A DNA stretch of 64,000 nucleotides, from NCBI RefSeq assembly GCF_004634245.1, contig NZ_SJTF01000006.1:186001-250000 (forward strand), written 5' to 3'. The DNA comes from Flavobacterium foetidum (GTDB lineage Bacteria > Bacteroidota > Bacteroidia > Flavobacteriales > Flavobacteriaceae). Positions 63,340 through 64,000 of this stretch are shown piece after piece. A program made the position numbers and the translations under genes. The notes under the pieces were generated by a model. The model did not search any database, had not been told where the DNA came from, and saw only the letters and a program-made list of their open reading frames with translations. Position 1 is the stretch's first letter. Every line of letters begins with the position of its first letter.

Positions 63340-64000
63340 TTATAACAACTTTTTTATTTGTTCTACAATTTCTTTTGTAGCGTTTGGTCGTGCCAATTTT
63401 TTGATATTTTCACTCAATTGTTTCTGTTTTCCGTAATCTTTCAGCAGCGCTTCAAAAACAATGCTAAACTGGCTGTCAAGCTCAGATTCTTTCAACAAAA
63501 TTGCACCTTTTGCATCTACAATCGCCTTTGCATTTTTAGTTTGGTGATCCTCAGCAACATTCGGAGACGGAATAAAAATGACCGGTTTTCCGACAATACA
63601 CAATTCTGACACCGAAGATGCTCCCGCACGTGAAATTATGACATCTGCAGCTGCATAAACAAAATCCATACGTTCAATAAAATCGACCACCTTTACATTT
63701 GGCTGATTGTATTTTTTATATTCTTCAAAATACAATTTTCCGCACTGCCAGATAACCTGCACATCTTGAGAAAGAAAATTTTGAAGCTCTTTTTCTATTA
63801 ACTGGTTTATTCTTCGTGCTCCTAAACTTCCTCCCAACACCAATAATGTTTTTTTGTTTGGATCTAGACCGTAAAAAGCAATTGCCTCATCCTGTTTTGC
63901 GTCTATATCAATCAAATCCTGACGAACCGGATTTCCTGTTAAAACAATTTTTTCTTTTGGGAAAAAACGTTCCAAATTTTCGTAAGCCACACAAATGGCA
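63340..64000 (-). CDS. murG: MurG, lipid II glycosyltransferase (5' part outside window)
   Basis: The frame is open to the window edge, so the N-terminal portion of about 145 residues is missing; the GTG at 63990 is internal. The visible part has [23 protein letters not shown] (nucleotide-sugar loop), IWQCGK and [22 protein letters not shown], all typical of the MurG C-terminal domain. It transfers GlcNAc to lipid I on the inner face of the membrane. Directly upstream of murC in the conserved order, with a 156 bp gap. Confidence 0.96.
   Translation of the reverse strand, partial: AICVAYENLERFFPKEKIVLTGNPVRQDLIDIDAKQDEAIAFYGLDPNKKTLLVLGGSLGARRINQLIEKELQNFLSQDVQVIWQCGKLYFEEYKKYNQPNVKVVDFIERMDFVYAAADVIISRAGASSVSELCIVGKPVIFIPSPNVAEDHQTKNAKAIVDAKGAILLKESELDSQFSIVFEALLKDYGKQKQLSENIKKLARPNATKEIVEQIKKLL

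Overview
The window looks like a piece of a Flavobacterium chromosome, close in gene content to the F. johnsoniae group. The grounds are: AT-rich DNA; the complete gliding/type IX secretion core gldK-gldL-gldM-gldN with a gldO paralogue; repeated TAnnTTTG (-7) promoter boxes typical of Bacteroidetes; a very long FtsZ; and the gene order miaB / sigma-54 activator / lptE / secG / groES / groEL. The species assignment is inference; no database was searched.

Layout. 1-9783 (minus): a long tellurium-resistance (Ter)-type stress operon with five TerD-family proteins, three TerY-like von Willebrand A proteins (the last cut by the window edge), a TelA-like protein, a PRPP-binding phosphoribosyltransferase-like protein, a HAD phosphatase and four poorly known proteins. 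10070-11507: a DUF983 protein and an FAD-dependent oxidoreductase. 11582-17507 (minus): gldO, gldN, gldM, gldL, gldK. 17771-21445 (minus): an arginase-fold protein that has lost metal ligands, then topA. 22021-30000 (plus): miaB, an inverted-repeat-bounded GxxExxY nuclease cassette, an orphan sigma-54 activator, lptE, a repeat protein, secG, groES and groEL. 30406-41804: mixed accessory genes (ENPP-type phosphodiesterase, SDR, AraC regulator, large secreted protein, SulP transporter, an unknown secreted pair). 42090-43774: a LytS/LytTR two-component pair. 43826-55084: mostly plus-strand accessory genes (DoxX, TMEM143-like, Mpo1-like, methyltransferase, MBL hydrolase, alpha/beta hydrolase, PQQ propeller). 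55203-56833: a SUFU/HEAT gene pair next to tRNA-Arg. 56953-64000 (minus): GatB/YqeY protein, then the division cluster murG-murC-ftsQ-ftsA-ftsZ in reverse.

The most interesting non-textbook signals are these. (i) A GxxExxY PD-(D/E)XK nuclease gene sits in a roughly 500 bp cassette with T9/A9-capped imperfect terminal inverted repeats, and the same arm sequence recurs as a gene-less nested palindrome after groEL. This layout resembles a nuclease with its dispersed repeats, much like RAYT/REP. (ii) Two copies of a structured element (21731-21875 and 52019-52112) share conserved flanks but have unrelated central hairpins. (iii) An arginase-family pseudoenzyme is coupled to topA beside the gliding locus. 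(iv) A SUFU/HEAT pair lies between tRNA-3'-end/terminator-like direct repeats. (v) A two-gene TerD block is duplicated around telA. All functional statements rest on reading protein motifs by eye.
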